Origin: Thalassiosira profunda
Taxonomy: Eukaryota > Bacillariophyta > Thalassiosirophyceae > Thalassiosirales > Thalassiosiraceae
Direction: 5' to 3'
Assembly (NCBI GenBank): GCA_036939355.1
Contig: JALLAP010004381.1
Span: 1-13,048 of the forward strand
Length of the DNA: 13,048 nucleotides
The translations under genes were made by a program, and so were the position numbers. A model generated the notes under the pieces. That model worked only from the letters and a program-made list of their open reading frames with translations, ran no database searches and was not told where the DNA came from. Of this stretch, positions 1-10,000 are shown piece after piece (the first letter of the stretch is position 1; every line of letters starts with the position of its first letter).

Positions 1-1390
1 TCCAATTGCTCTCGATATATTTGCTCTTGGCGTATTCCTCGATGGACATTTTGGCGATGTCGGAGTTGTACTGCGAGTCCCACGATGCCTTTTGAAGGTA
101 GTAGTACATACCGAGGGCCCGATCGACTGTGCAGAGAAGCAAGGTCAGAAGTTGCCAGGAAGGCAGAATGGGTGTTCCCTCACGAAATGATTTGCTGCAC
201 TTACCGGGGTGGCGAAAGAGGGCGAACATTTGCCCCTGATTGGACGGGGTAAATATCCGGGCAGCGATTTCGTTGAAATGCGGGCTGGCGATGACATCAG
301 CGATGTTGCCGGAGGCGAGACCGAGGCGGGAGGCGCGGTCAATTCCTTCTTTTGTGGAGAGGTCCACGTTCACGTACTCGGCGCCCTCCAATTGGAACAC
401 TCCGAGTTTCTGCGCAGAGAGATGTTTTCAGCTTTGATAGACAAATAGCAGCAATACACCAGTATCAATAAGACTCACATCCTCGTCGTAGTTCGGCTGC
501 CGCAATCCAAACTCGCATGCCTGCACCAAACGGTGGCAGTTTGCAAACACCGCCTCGGCCACGCTCTCTCCAGACATGTGCACATCCCAGAAGAACGGCG
601 TCTCCTTCTTTGCGTCGTACGGCTTCGTGAGGTTGGCCAGATGGCCGAGGTGCGGCGGGAAGAACGCCGTGTGGACGATGGTATTGTCGTCGTACGATTT
701 TGTTTGTTCATTGTTGCTGTCTGCACCACCGGTTTCGGGCGGCGACGAGAGCTGGCCCCGCAGATATAGGTCGCTCATCGAAGGGGAGGCGCCCGATTGT
801 ATTTGCCTGCCCCGCCGACGCCCGAGCCGGTGCACCCCGAACAAGGCCAGCAACATCAAGGGCCCAATCTTCACCGCCCTCGCCACTGCCCCCGCTTTGC
901 TTGAAGATTGTTGCTTCAACTCCGACTGCTCCCCCGCCCCGCCGCGGCCGCTTCGGCAATGCATCGCCGTCCGCACTCTCTCCCCAATCGTCCCCTCGCC
1001 TCCAAAGGCGCCCAGCACGGCCTTCATGTTCCGCTTCCCCCCAACAGGTGCGTATTTCCCCCGCAGAGCACTGCTGCCGCATTTGGCCGAGGAGGCCCAC
1101 GACCATCCCTCCGAGTTGCGGGAGGAATCCCACGACCATCCCGATTGGATGGACCCTCCGGACGATTTGTTGTGGGGTTTGCGCGGCCGGCTTGCGGCGG
1201 AGCCGGAGAGGGCCGAGTGGTCGGAGTCCAGCAGCGGCCCCTTGTGCCTCTGCTGTGGATTGTGTTGATTTTGTTGCTGCTGCTCCAGATGCAATCGCTC
1301 CGAGAGGCTGGGCCCCGCGTCGTGCGCCCCTCCGTCGCCTGACCGCACGACCGCGCCCCCGCCGGCCGGCCTGCGCGCGCGGACCGCCAT
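1..1390 (-). CDS. Type II membrane sulfotransferase-like protein, 5' three exons, partial
   Basis: Exons are read on the minus strand as 1390-479, 409-205 and 126-1, with introns 478-410 (GTGAGT...GCGCAG, 69 bp) and 204-127 (GTAAGT...GCACAG, 78 bp); the frame is kept across both, and the gene leaves the window at its left edge. About 414 residues are visible. Residues 1-165 are low-complexity (Q-rich at 37-48, and an SGWSWDSS/EGWSWASS repeat at 83-100). A basic-flanked hydrophobic segment at about 172-187 (IGPLMLLALFGV) suggests a type II signal anchor. The luminal part has FFWDVHMSGESV at 267-277, placed like the 5'-phosphosulfate loop of PAPS sulfotransferases, and FALFRHPVDRA (about 366-376) matching their 3'-phosphate motif with its Arg. 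Such Golgi enzymes transfer sulfate from PAPS to glycans or other acceptors. The first loop lacks the usual Lys and GTT residues, so activity is uncertain. The start at 1390 is the first ATG, in a good context (GCC ATG G). The family call is by motif only. Confidence 0.6.
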
Positions 1391-1586
1391 GGCAGAACGT
1401 CAGGATTGGGGCTGTTGTTGGGAGACGGAAATGACCTCCCCGTCGGCGTCCGGCGTACGTAAGTAGAGCGCAAGACGTACGTAAGCGCCATTCATTGGTT
1501 CTCAACTCTCAACTAATTCTCCTCCTGCTAATGCTCCTGCTCCCGCGCCGCCCAACCATCACTTCACGTCGCCTCCTTCTGCAACC
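1391..1586. promoter_or_regulatory. Divergent promoter region with repeated CGTACGTAAG element
   Basis: This 196-bp stretch separates the start codons of the divergent sulfotransferase-like and helicase genes, so it must carry both 5' UTRs and probably both promoters. CGTACGTAAG occurs twice as an exact direct repeat, at 1454-1463 and 1476-1485, 22 bp apart (two helical turns); each copy contains the palindrome TACGTA. ATTGG at 1494-1498 is a CCAAT box on the minus strand. A pyrimidine-rich run (about 1500-1560) precedes the helicase start. That these elements work as promoter sites is inferred from position and repetition alone. Confidence 0.4.
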
Positions 1587-3836
1587 ATGAGTGGCGGCCG
1601 CCCCCCATCCCCGGCGGCCCTGGCCGCGGCATCGGTGGCTTTGGCGGCCCTCGGTGCCGCGGCGGCGTTCGCGCCAGATCTGCGTCGAGAGGCGCGTCTT
1701 CTCTCGCCATCCTCCCCTTCGTCCGCCCCGCCCATCGCGCTGCGCCGTCCCCCCGCCATCGCCCTCAATGCTCACGGCGCAGACGTCGGCACTGACAACG
1801 ACAATAATGGCGGGGACTGGCGCCAGCTCGGTCTGGTGGACGAATTGGTCGAGGTGGCGTCGCGCATGAATTGGCGCGCGCCGACGCCGGTGCAGCGACT
1901 GGCGATTCCGGCCATTTTGGACATGGCCGACGACGATGGCGGCGCGAGCCTGTGGTGCGAGGGCCCCACGGGAAGGTGAGCGGGGATTTATTTGGACGAG
2001 GGCGCGTTTGGGGGAGCGGCGTGGCTTTGTACAATTGCGTGTGCATATGATGTGCACAATTTCTGCCTTTCTGCGTTCACTGATGGATTGCAATATTTGT
2101 TATGTGATGTGCACCAATTTCTGTCTAGGATACAATAGGTGCACATCACATGCACAGAATGGTTGGGACGAATTGCAACACACAACCCATTGCTTCTGTT
2201 TCTAAACCTCGCCTTCTCTCCGATTATCTGCAGTGGCAAGACGGGAGGGTTCGCCCTGCCCCTCCTCCAAATCCTCGTGCACCAAAACCGCCACCGCCAC
2301 ACCCTCGACGAGTCGCCGTCCCACGAGGGACGAATCGCAACGCTCATTCTCTCGCCCACCCGCGAGCTCGCCGCCCAGACGGCGAGCGTGCTGCAGCGCC
2401 TCGCCTCCTACCTCCCAAATTCGAAGCGGTTTGACGTCGTCCACGGCGGCGTGCCGGTGGAGCCCCAGGTGGCTAGATTGGCCAAACGACGAAGAGAGGG
2501 AACGGACGTGGACGTTTTGGTGGCTACCCCGGGACGGTTGGTCGACGTCCTGCAGTACGGCCGGAGCGGCGACGATCCGACGTTGGCGGCGTTGGAGCGG
2601 CGGATCGTCGATGCCTTGGACGAGAAGGCGGCGGGCGGGGGCGATGATGCGCCGTACGACAAGAGGAGAAAACGAAAGGGAAAAGGACGTCGCCGCGGGC
2701 CGGCAAGAACGTCGTCCCTGACTCTGAACGACATTCAGGAGATGGACTTGGATCGGGTCGACGATGACGGCCGCGGCAGCCTCGACGAGATGCTCCGCTC
2801 GTTGCAATACCTTGTTGTGGACGAGGCCGATCGGCTCCTGGGGGGCGCCTTCAAGAGCGACGTGGACGAATTGCTGTCGCTCTTTCCCAGAAGGGAGGAG
2901 ACGGAGCTGAAAACGCTGTTGTTCTCGGCGACGTTTCCGGAGCAGATCGAGGAGCGCGTGGATCGGGTGCTGTCGCGATTGGCGGCGGGGGTGCCGTTGC
3001 GGGTGTCGACTACGGCGTCCATGCGGCAGCGGGTGCCCGAATCGGGCGGAGACGATGCCGACGGCACAACCTTTGAAGAGGAGGCCGCAATGTCCAACCG
3101 GCAGAAGAAGCACCAGGCACACACCACTCCCATATCCAACGTGTTGCCGGACGCGGCGCCCGACATTCGCCACCGGGTCATTCGCCTCGAGGAGAGGCAT
3201 CGGACGCAGGCGCTCCGCCTCCTCCTCAACCAGCAGGCCGACTGGGACCGCGTCTTGGTGTTCGTCGCCACGCGTTATTCCGCGGAGCACGTCGCGCGAA
3301 AATTGCGACGGTACGACATTGCGGCGGCCGAGCTGCACGGGAAGCTGGACCAGGCGGCGCGCGAGCGGCGATTGAAGGCGTTCCGAGCAGGGCGGACGCG
3401 GGTGTTGATCACGACGGACCTGTCAGCCAGAGGCCTTGACGTTGAGAATCTCCCCGCTGTTATCAATTACGACCTCCCCCGATCGGCCGCCGATTAGACG
3501 CACCGGACCGGTCGAACGGGGCGGGCGGGAAAGTCGGGCGCCGCCGTAACCTTCGTCAGCGCCGCGTCGGAAGCGCACTTCGACCTCATCGAGCGCAAGG
3601 AGCTCCGGGGCCGAGAGCCCATCGAGCGCGAGGTGCTGCCCGAATTCGCCCCGGACGAGGACGCGTGGCAAATCGCGGCGACGGCGGCCACGATGAGTGT
3701 GCCGGGGGCGGCACACTCGGAGCGGGGATTGGAACACGACAAAATGTTCGGCGGGGTGAAGGGACGGAGGAAGAGCAAGAAGGACCGGCTACGGGAAAAG
3801 GCGGCCGCCGCGGCGGCAGCCGGCAAAGAGAAATAA
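1587..3836 (+). CDS. Plastid-targeted DEAD-box RNA helicase, interrupted by in-frame TAG
   Basis: Exons are 1587-1975 and 2234-3836, with an intron at 1976-2233 (GTGAGC...CTGCAG) that splits Walker A between GPTG and SGKT; 663 codons in all. A hydrophobic signal peptide (residues 10-27) ends in AAAA|FAP at 28, followed by a Ser/Arg/Pro-rich stretch: the bipartite presequence of diatom plastid proteins. Q motif with Gln103; motif I GPTGSGKT 126-133; PTRELAAQT; TPGRL; DEAD 326-329; SAT 361-363; motif V TDLSARGLD 524-532; motif VI HRTGRTGRAG from 553; basic C-terminal tail. Such enzymes remodel RNA with ATP, in plastids often for rRNA and ribosome maturation. Codon 551 (3495-3497) is TAG where the family has Tyr (D-Y-x-H-R). 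The frame stays open and well conserved beyond it to TAA at 3834-3836. Ending at 551 would remove motif VI and inactivate the enzyme. This is either a recent nonsense mutation or a base error. Low-complexity inserts lie before the DEAD motif and between the two RecA domains. Confidence 0.85.
2102..2151. repeat. 14-bp perfect inverted repeat inside the helicase intron
   Basis: ATGTGATGTGCACC at 2102-2115 is the exact reverse complement of 2138-2151, with a 22-base spacer. A near-copy of the left arm with its flank (GATGTGCACAATTTCTG) lies at 2049-2065, and TTGCAAT/ATTGCAA forms an outer inverted pair at about 2087 and 2173. The host intron is 258 bp, two to four times the other six introns in the window. 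It could be a hairpin in the pre-mRNA or the remnant of a small inverted-repeat element. No target duplication was found. Confidence 0.7.
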
Positions 3837-4116
3837 AAGGAGTGAAAGAGGAGGCTGAGGGAGCGAACGGATCGAAGGGAGCCCCCTGCGTAAGCCTGTC
3901 CCGTATCGTAGTAACATGCAAGATAATGCCTTTTTTGCTTTGTCCATGTTGCGCGTTTCTTCAATCAACAAAGAGGTACCTATGGTCGATTTGAAGAGCT
4001 TTATCTTTATGTCGAGGGAGGCAGGGAAGGGTCGAGGGAGGCGGGGAAGGACAAGGATCGAGACAAGTCATCCGCGGCACTTTATTCCACCGGCTGCGCC
4101 CGTTGCGGCAACCTAG
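3837..4116. other. Intergenic, 280 bp: helicase 3' end and ubiquitin-ligase upstream region
   Basis: AATAAA at 3832-3837 overlaps the helicase stop codon and could be its polyadenylation signal. The rest is the presumed 5' flank of the downstream ligase gene. Apart from the tandem duplication at 4011-4050 I see no recognisable element. Confidence 0.4.
4011..4050. repeat. 20-bp tandem duplication
   Basis: Two adjacent 20-base copies (4011-4030 and 4031-4050) begin GTCGAGGGAGG and differ at one base (A or G at position 13). They lie 67-106 bases before the ligase start codon, so they fall in its 5' UTR or core promoter. The function is unknown; replication slippage is the simplest origin. Confidence 0.8.
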
Positions 4117-6972
4117 ATGGCTGTTTCTGCTCGCTCGCCAAGCACTGAAGAACGGCACGCGCTGTGCACTCCGTCCGGGCGCGAGAGCTGCTTTGTACTT
4201 GATTTGTGTCCGAACGACACAATGACCTCTCCCCAACAGCGCCGCTGCGAAGGCAGGGAAGCTTTGCGCGCCCTCAAAGACGGGTCTGGGGCGGGAGAAG
4301 GCGTCACCGTGAATGAACGTCCAGCGAGGAGGCCTCCTCTGATTGATTGCTCGGTGTGCTCCAACATCTGCCGCCTGCCGCCGCGCTCACAATCCAAAAT
4401 CGAGTCGGTGCACCCCGCGGCCACCCCCAGCATCGGCATTCTTCCATCAGAGCCAATGCCCCCCGCCCCCGATCCCACGACGGACGGCGCCGTCCCGCCC
4501 CCGCCCCTGCCTCCTCCTTCCCCCTCCCATCGCTCGTCGCGCCGCGACGCCGGCGATCCGGCCGATGTTCCTCCGCCCCCGCCGTTCGGGGCCCCGCCCG
4601 CGCCGGTCAAGCTGTCGGCCGCTCCGCGGCGGCGTTCCAGCCTGTCCAAAGACCAGGTGAATGTGGCGGCGCTGGCGGTCGCGCGGCAAAGACGGCGGGC
4701 GAGCGTCGACGTTCCGACGAGCGCGCGGTTAGGGCGGGGAAACATCGGTGGCATCGGCACAGGAGGAATGATGGGAGGAGGGAACAGTAGGCAGCGGCGG
4801 CGGGCCACGATGGACGACGGGTTGGCCGCCGCGGCGCTGGCGCTGGCCACCGGCCAATCCCTCCCCTCCTTCGCGCACGGCTCCTTTGCCGCCGTCTCGC
4901 CGGAGGGCAAGCCGCCCGCCAAGGGTTGGCGGCGGCGCGCGAGCGTCGAGGAGATTGCGGAGGAGGCGCCGGCCCCGCTCGCCTGCCCGCAACGGCGGGC
5001 GAGCATCGCGCAGGTCGTGGAGGACGGGGGACTGAGCGCGGTGGAGAAGCGGAGGGAAGTGGCGCGCCTGCTGACCGAGGACGAGGGGGCAGATAAGGGG
5101 GAGGGGGTCGGAGGGGATAAGGGCGGGAGGCGGAGGAGCGGCTCCTTCGGCGACGCGGGAGGATTGCGGCGCGAGGTGAGGTTTGTTTGCATCGATGTGA
5201 TTCTATGGTAATTTGCTCGCCGCTCTTAGATACTATCGGCTCATTCAAAATCGCGCAGCCGCTGAACCTCGACGGGAGCTCGAACATCACCGGCAACCTG
5301 GAGCGAAGCGACACCGGCAATTCCAGCCAGCGGTCCGGGGGATCGGCCTCGTCGGCCTTGTGGGCGAGCCACCGCTCCGGCCAGAGCAAGCGCTGCTCCT
5401 TTACGGGCGGGAGTTCCGACGCCGTGGCCGCCGCGCTGGCGCGATTTCGGGCCCGGGCCGGGGCGACAGCGGCGGAGGCAGGTGCGGGAGGAGACGGTGA
5501 CGCCATGCCGCCCACCTTCAAGACCTCCTCCTTTCGCCGCTTCTCGGACGCGTCGCTGGCAGGCAGCGGAACGGACCGCAGCGACGGGCCGTTGTTGGAC
5601 ACTCTCGACGCGGCCGATGCCGCGGACGACGACGACAAAGCGGTGGATAGGCCGAAGGGCGACCTCCCCCGCACCTTTCGCACCTCGTCCTACCGCCGCT
5701 TCTCCGATGTCTCCGTCGACAGCGCCGATGCGGACGCCCTGCCGGAATCATTAGCGGCGTCGGACGCTCCCCAAGCGAGTCCGGTGGGCCGCAAGCCCTC
5801 GGCCGCGACGAGCGGCGCCGTTGCCAAAGCCCGGGCCGCGGACGCCCACCGCAGGGCCGTAGAAACCGCCCCAGTGTGCCACCACTACGAGCGGAAGTGT
5901 CTCATTGTGGCACCTTGCTGTTGCGCCGCCTTCGGTTGTCGACTGTGCCACGACGATTGCCCGGTGCTGTCGGCGGTCAAGGGGAGTGCGCCGGGCGAGA
6001 GGGGCAACGCGTCTGACACGGGCGGCGGGAGTGGAGGAGGGGAGGGTGAAGCGAAGACCAAGGGGATGGCGCGATCGGCGAGCGTGCCGGCGTCGCTGGA
6101 CAAGGCGGCCGCGGTGGGACATCACAACGTGGATCGCTTCGCGATCGCGGAGGTCATTTGCCGGGAGTGCTTCGCCAAGCAGGGCAGCAAGACGTGAGTT
6201 TCGACGGTAGTGTCTGCGTGCTTATTCTGCATCCGAACAAACCAATATTGTGCTCACATTGCACCTCTTTCTCCGCTCCTCCAGAAACGCCTGCGTCAAC
6301 TGCCACGTCCAATTCTCCGAATACCACTGCGAGATTTGCAACCTGTGGATGTCGAAGGAAGAGGAGCCCTTCCACTGCGGCGACTGTGGCGTTTGCCGCG
6401 TCGGGGGCGCTGCCAATTTCCGCCACTGCGTCGATTGCAACACGTGCGTCGACCGCGCCCGCTTCGCCGCGCACACCTGCCGGTCCGGAGGGCACGCGGC
6501 CCACTGCCCCGTGTGCCACGACGACCTCAACGGAGGGAGGGATTCCGCCCACGAACTGCCGTGCGGCCACGCCCTCCACTGGCTTTGCTTCCGCGAGCTG
6601 GCGGTGCGGGACAGCGTGTGTCCGGTGTGCGAGAAGACGGCCGAAACAAGGGAGCGGATGCGGCCCGCGTGGGACGCGTTGGCCGGGCGCATTGCGGCGG
6701 AGCCCGTGGCGCCGGAGGAATGCAAGGTGGTGAGCATTCGGTGCCGCGATTGCGAGGGGGTGCAGGAGGATCGCGCGTGGCATTCGTTGGGGGTGCGGTG
6801 CCAGGAGTGCGAGAGCTTCAATACGATCGTCGAACGGATCAAGATTTTGGGGCAGGAAGCGCACACGTACTTGCTGGGGGAGGGCGAATTGCAAACGGAG
6901 GGGGAAGAAGGAGAGGGGGTTCGCCGGAGCCGGCGGGCCACGATGGACATGCCTCCCCGCCGAGCACACTAA
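4117..6972 (+). CDS. PIRH2/RCHY1-type RING E3 ubiquitin ligase with long phosphosite-rich N-terminus
   Basis: Exons are 4117-5175, 5259-6193 and 6285-6972 (introns of 83 and 91 bp, GTGAGG...GCGCAG and GTGAGT...TCCAG), giving 893 residues and ending in TAA. The C-terminal third is a textbook RCHY1 set. The CHY zinc finger starts at 560 (CHHYERKC, then APCC and CRLCH). The CTCHY finger follows from about 666 (CVNC, CEIC, CGDCGVCR). The RING-H2 spans 739-780 (CPVC, LPCGHALHWLC, CPVC) with all eight ligands. A zinc ribbon lies at 818-840 (CRDC, CQEC, then SFNT). The family moves ubiquitin from an E2 to a bound substrate. Animal and plant members have about 260-310 residues. Here about 550 residues of Pro/Ser/Arg/Ala-rich, probably disordered sequence come first, with RRxS/T motifs near 172, 193, 228, 273, 293, 339, 446 and 499 and one more at the C-terminus (881-884). 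There is no hemerythrin domain, so it is not a BRUTUS/HRZ type. The start is the first ATG; Met36 is an alternative. Confidence 0.88.
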
Positions 6973-7086
6973 AGACAAAGACGCCCAGGGGTGGATTGTG
7001 ATAAGTAAGCTACTATTTGTTATCCATCTCTGACTCTTTTTTCATCTGCACACAAGAAACCAATGTTCTCGCAACTATCTGCCACT
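6973..7086. other. Convergent intergenic spacer, 114 bp
   Basis: This short AT-richer gap separates the TAA of the ligase from the TAG of COG4. Both 3' UTRs must lie here or overlap on opposite strands. No AATAAA is evident on either strand. Confidence 0.5.
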
Positions 7087-10000
7087 CTACTCGTCCTCGA
7101 CCTGCAACAGATCGTTCACCTTGCTCAAATCGAAATCGACCCGCAAGCCGAGCAGCGCCTTGGCGTCGTCCAATTTCAAATCCCACTGGCCCTTCCGCTT
7201 CGACACCGAGATCAAATCCAGCGCGTCCTCGAGGTCGTCCACGTTCAGGAGGAGCGCGATTTGGTTGAGCCGGGCGAGGGGCGGGCACGCCCTGCACAGC
7301 GTCACGTTCGATTTCAATTTGGGCGAGTCGATGCGATCCTTGGCGAAGGTCATGAGGTAGCGCACGTCGGAATCGAGGCGGATGGCGCCCAGGGGCGTGA
7401 ATTTGCTCTGGAGAGAGGAGAGTGAGTGTGATTGCAACGAATCAAGTGAGAAATGAGGTTGGCGTACGTTAGTACAAACACTCTCGACTTGCACAAAACA
7501 AAGCAAAACGCACCTTGCGAATGGCCGCCTCGAGGCGCTTCGCCACGCCGCCCAACACGCCCACGACGAACTCGTCCGACAGCGCGGGCACCAAGTGCAC
7601 CCTGACGGGCTCGAGGAGCTCGTCCAATCCCGCGCACGCCCGTCCGATGCCCCCCTCGCTGATCTGCGCCAATTCGAACGCGGCGTCGTCCAGGTCGTAG
7701 TCCAGCCCGGATCCGCCCCCCGCGCCCCCCGTTTGCGCGTACACGGGGCTGCCCAAAAAGTTGGTCGCGGCGGCCGTCGCGCCGGCGGGCCCCCCGTCCG
7801 ATCCCACGGCGTCGGTCACCACCTGCCGCGCGCGGGGCAACACGGCCGAAATCAATTCCTCCACCGACCGCGTCGACGCCTGGGAAAACGCCTCGACCAC
7901 GCCCCCCAGGCCCTTGACGCACATCCGCAGCTGCTCCGTGTCGTGCCCCGCGGGATATCCCCCGTCGATCTCCTTCAACAAATGCCCCTCGAGCCGTCGC
8001 GTGTACTCCGCCGCCACGGCCAGGTCGTTGAAGTTGGCCGCCGCGCGGGCCGCGCCGCGCAGGCGGAGCGCCGCGGCCGTGGCTTCGTCGGAGGCGTCGC
8101 CCACTTTTGCGCCCGCGCGGGCGGCCGCGCCGCGCAATCCCTTGTTGGCGAGGGACATGGCCGCCTGGCCGAGGCCCGCCTGGCCGTCGTCGAGGAGGCC
8201 CTCGCCGGGCTTGAGGATGGCGGCGCCCCGCTCGGCCCGCTGGACGAGGACCTCGAGGAGCACCCGTCCCAACACTGCAAGGAGAGGAGGGAAGGGGGAA
8301 ACAGCAGCCGTTGGTGAGATGAAAATAAAGCGCAAAACAGCACACCGCTGACGCTGCAACAAACCAACAACGCACCGTCCGCGCAGACGTTGGCCGCCGC
8401 GGACGCCGTGCCCACGTGGCCCGTCGCAAACGCCCGGAGCGTCGACCGCCGCGCCGCGAAGAGCGCCTCCTCCACCAAATTGGTCTGCAGGGCGCGCGAT
8501 CCGGCGGCGCCGTAGCCCCCGCCTTCGCCGCCCTCGGCAGCGGTGTTGTGGGAGGCGGCGGGGGCGAAGGTCGCGTCGTCGGGAAAGGATGCCTGGACGA
8601 CGGCGCGCTGCAATCCCGCGAGGAGGAGGCACCGCTCCAACGAGGAGTAGCAGCCGCCGATCTCGGCGGCGACCTCGTTGAGCGCGGTGTGCGGGGGGAG
8701 GATCTCGATTTGCGCTACCATCGTCTCGTCGTCGTCGTCGTCGTTTGCGGCCGCTGCATTCTTGTTGCGGGGCGACGCGAGGGACGACGGCGTGTTGTCG
8801 TCGTCCCCCTCCGTCTCCTCCCGTTCCCGCCGTCGCCGCCGCTCCTCCCGCTTCTGCTTCCCCCGCAACTGTCGCGCCTTGACGACCTCGGCGGCGGCGT
8901 GGCGGACGAACCGCTCGTAGCTTTCGGTGTGCTGCATGATTAAAGCCCACTCCTCCAGGGCCGCGTCGACGTCGGCGAGGGTCCCCACCTCGAGGGCGAA
9001 GCCGCAGTCGTCCTGCAATGCGGCCTCCCGTCTTGATGATTCCCCCCGCGTACCGCTCCTCGACCTTGGCGGCCACGGCCTCGGCCCGCCGCACGGTCCG
9101 CCCCAACTCTTTCGCGGCCATGTGGTCCCGCAATATGTCGACCGCGCGCTTCTCGGCCTCGACGTGGACCAGCTGCACCAACGCGGCGTCGCCGTCGGCC
9201 TCCCCCAACGCGTAGGCGACCATGGGGAGGTGGTGGCGCAGATGGGTCACGGCCGCGTTGTAGATGCGGGCGAGCTTGAGGGGCGCGGTCATGGCGAGGG
9301 CGGCCTGGCGTTGGGCGGCGCGCTGGCGGCGGAGGGCCGCGCGGCTCATCCCCTCGGGGACGGGGCCGTCCTCCTCCGCCGCGGCGTCGTCCGCCTCGAA
9401 GGTCATCTCCTGGACGAGGCACGACTGCGAGTATTGCAGATACAGCTTGACGCCCAGTTCGGCCATCGACAGCATCCCTAGAAGAGGCGTGAGTTCCGAC
9501 AGTCCCGCCACGTCGCCGTTCCTCACCGCGGCTTCGAACCGCTCCCCCACCGCCCGCTTGAGCACTTCCGTCGTGCGTTGATGCGCGGCCAGCGCTTCCT
9601 CCCCCGCCATGGCCTTGGCCCGCTCGGTGGCCCCGCCGCGGCCGTCCCTCCCGTCCAAAATGGCATTGACGTCGGCCACCGCCCGCGCGGCGTCCCCATA
9701 CCGGCGGCCCATCAACGATTCCCCGCCCTTTGTGCAGCACTCCCGAAGGGCGAGGGCGCGCGCGACGTCCCCCGCCTCGAGGTCCAACGCCCGCCGGCGG
9801 GATTCGAGGGCGCGCATTTCCGACGAGGCCGCGGAGCCCCCCGTGGCGATTTTGGCGAGGGAGGCGAGGATGGATTCGGACGCGAGGGCGGCGCGCGCGA
9901 GGGGGTGGGACGGGTTAGGGTTGTGGTGGTGGGAGCGGGAGGGGGTGGGATGGGGCAGTTGTGGTTGTTGGGTGGCGTCGTCGTCGGAGATGGCGGCGGC

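Noticed and set aside
428..478. Extension of sulfotransferase exon 1 to the stop at 428
   Set aside because: A strong GTGAGT donor at 478 and an acceptor at 410 restore homology in the next exon; the last 16 codons are intron.
3495..3497. TAG read as an amino acid (altered genetic code)
   Set aside because: COG4 ends in TAG at the family's normal C-terminus and the F-box-like frame also ends in TAG, so a general reassignment does not fit.
4117..6972. BRUTUS/HRZ-type iron sensor
   Set aside because: CHY, CTCHY and RING are present, but no hemerythrin-like His/Glu helical domains occur in the N-terminal region.
7469..8429. Long overlapping ORFs in other frames of COG4 and the other GC-rich genes
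   Set aside because: High GC removes stops from shadow frames; these are Arg/Gly/Pro-rich with no domain and lie on real coding sequence.
9013..9064. 52-nt intron explaining the COG4 frame change
   Set aside because: The donor would be GTCGAG, unlike the GTGAG/GTAAG/GTGCG donors elsewhere. It is shorter than any other intron, there is no pyrimidine tract, and the removed part looks coding. Kept only as an alternative.
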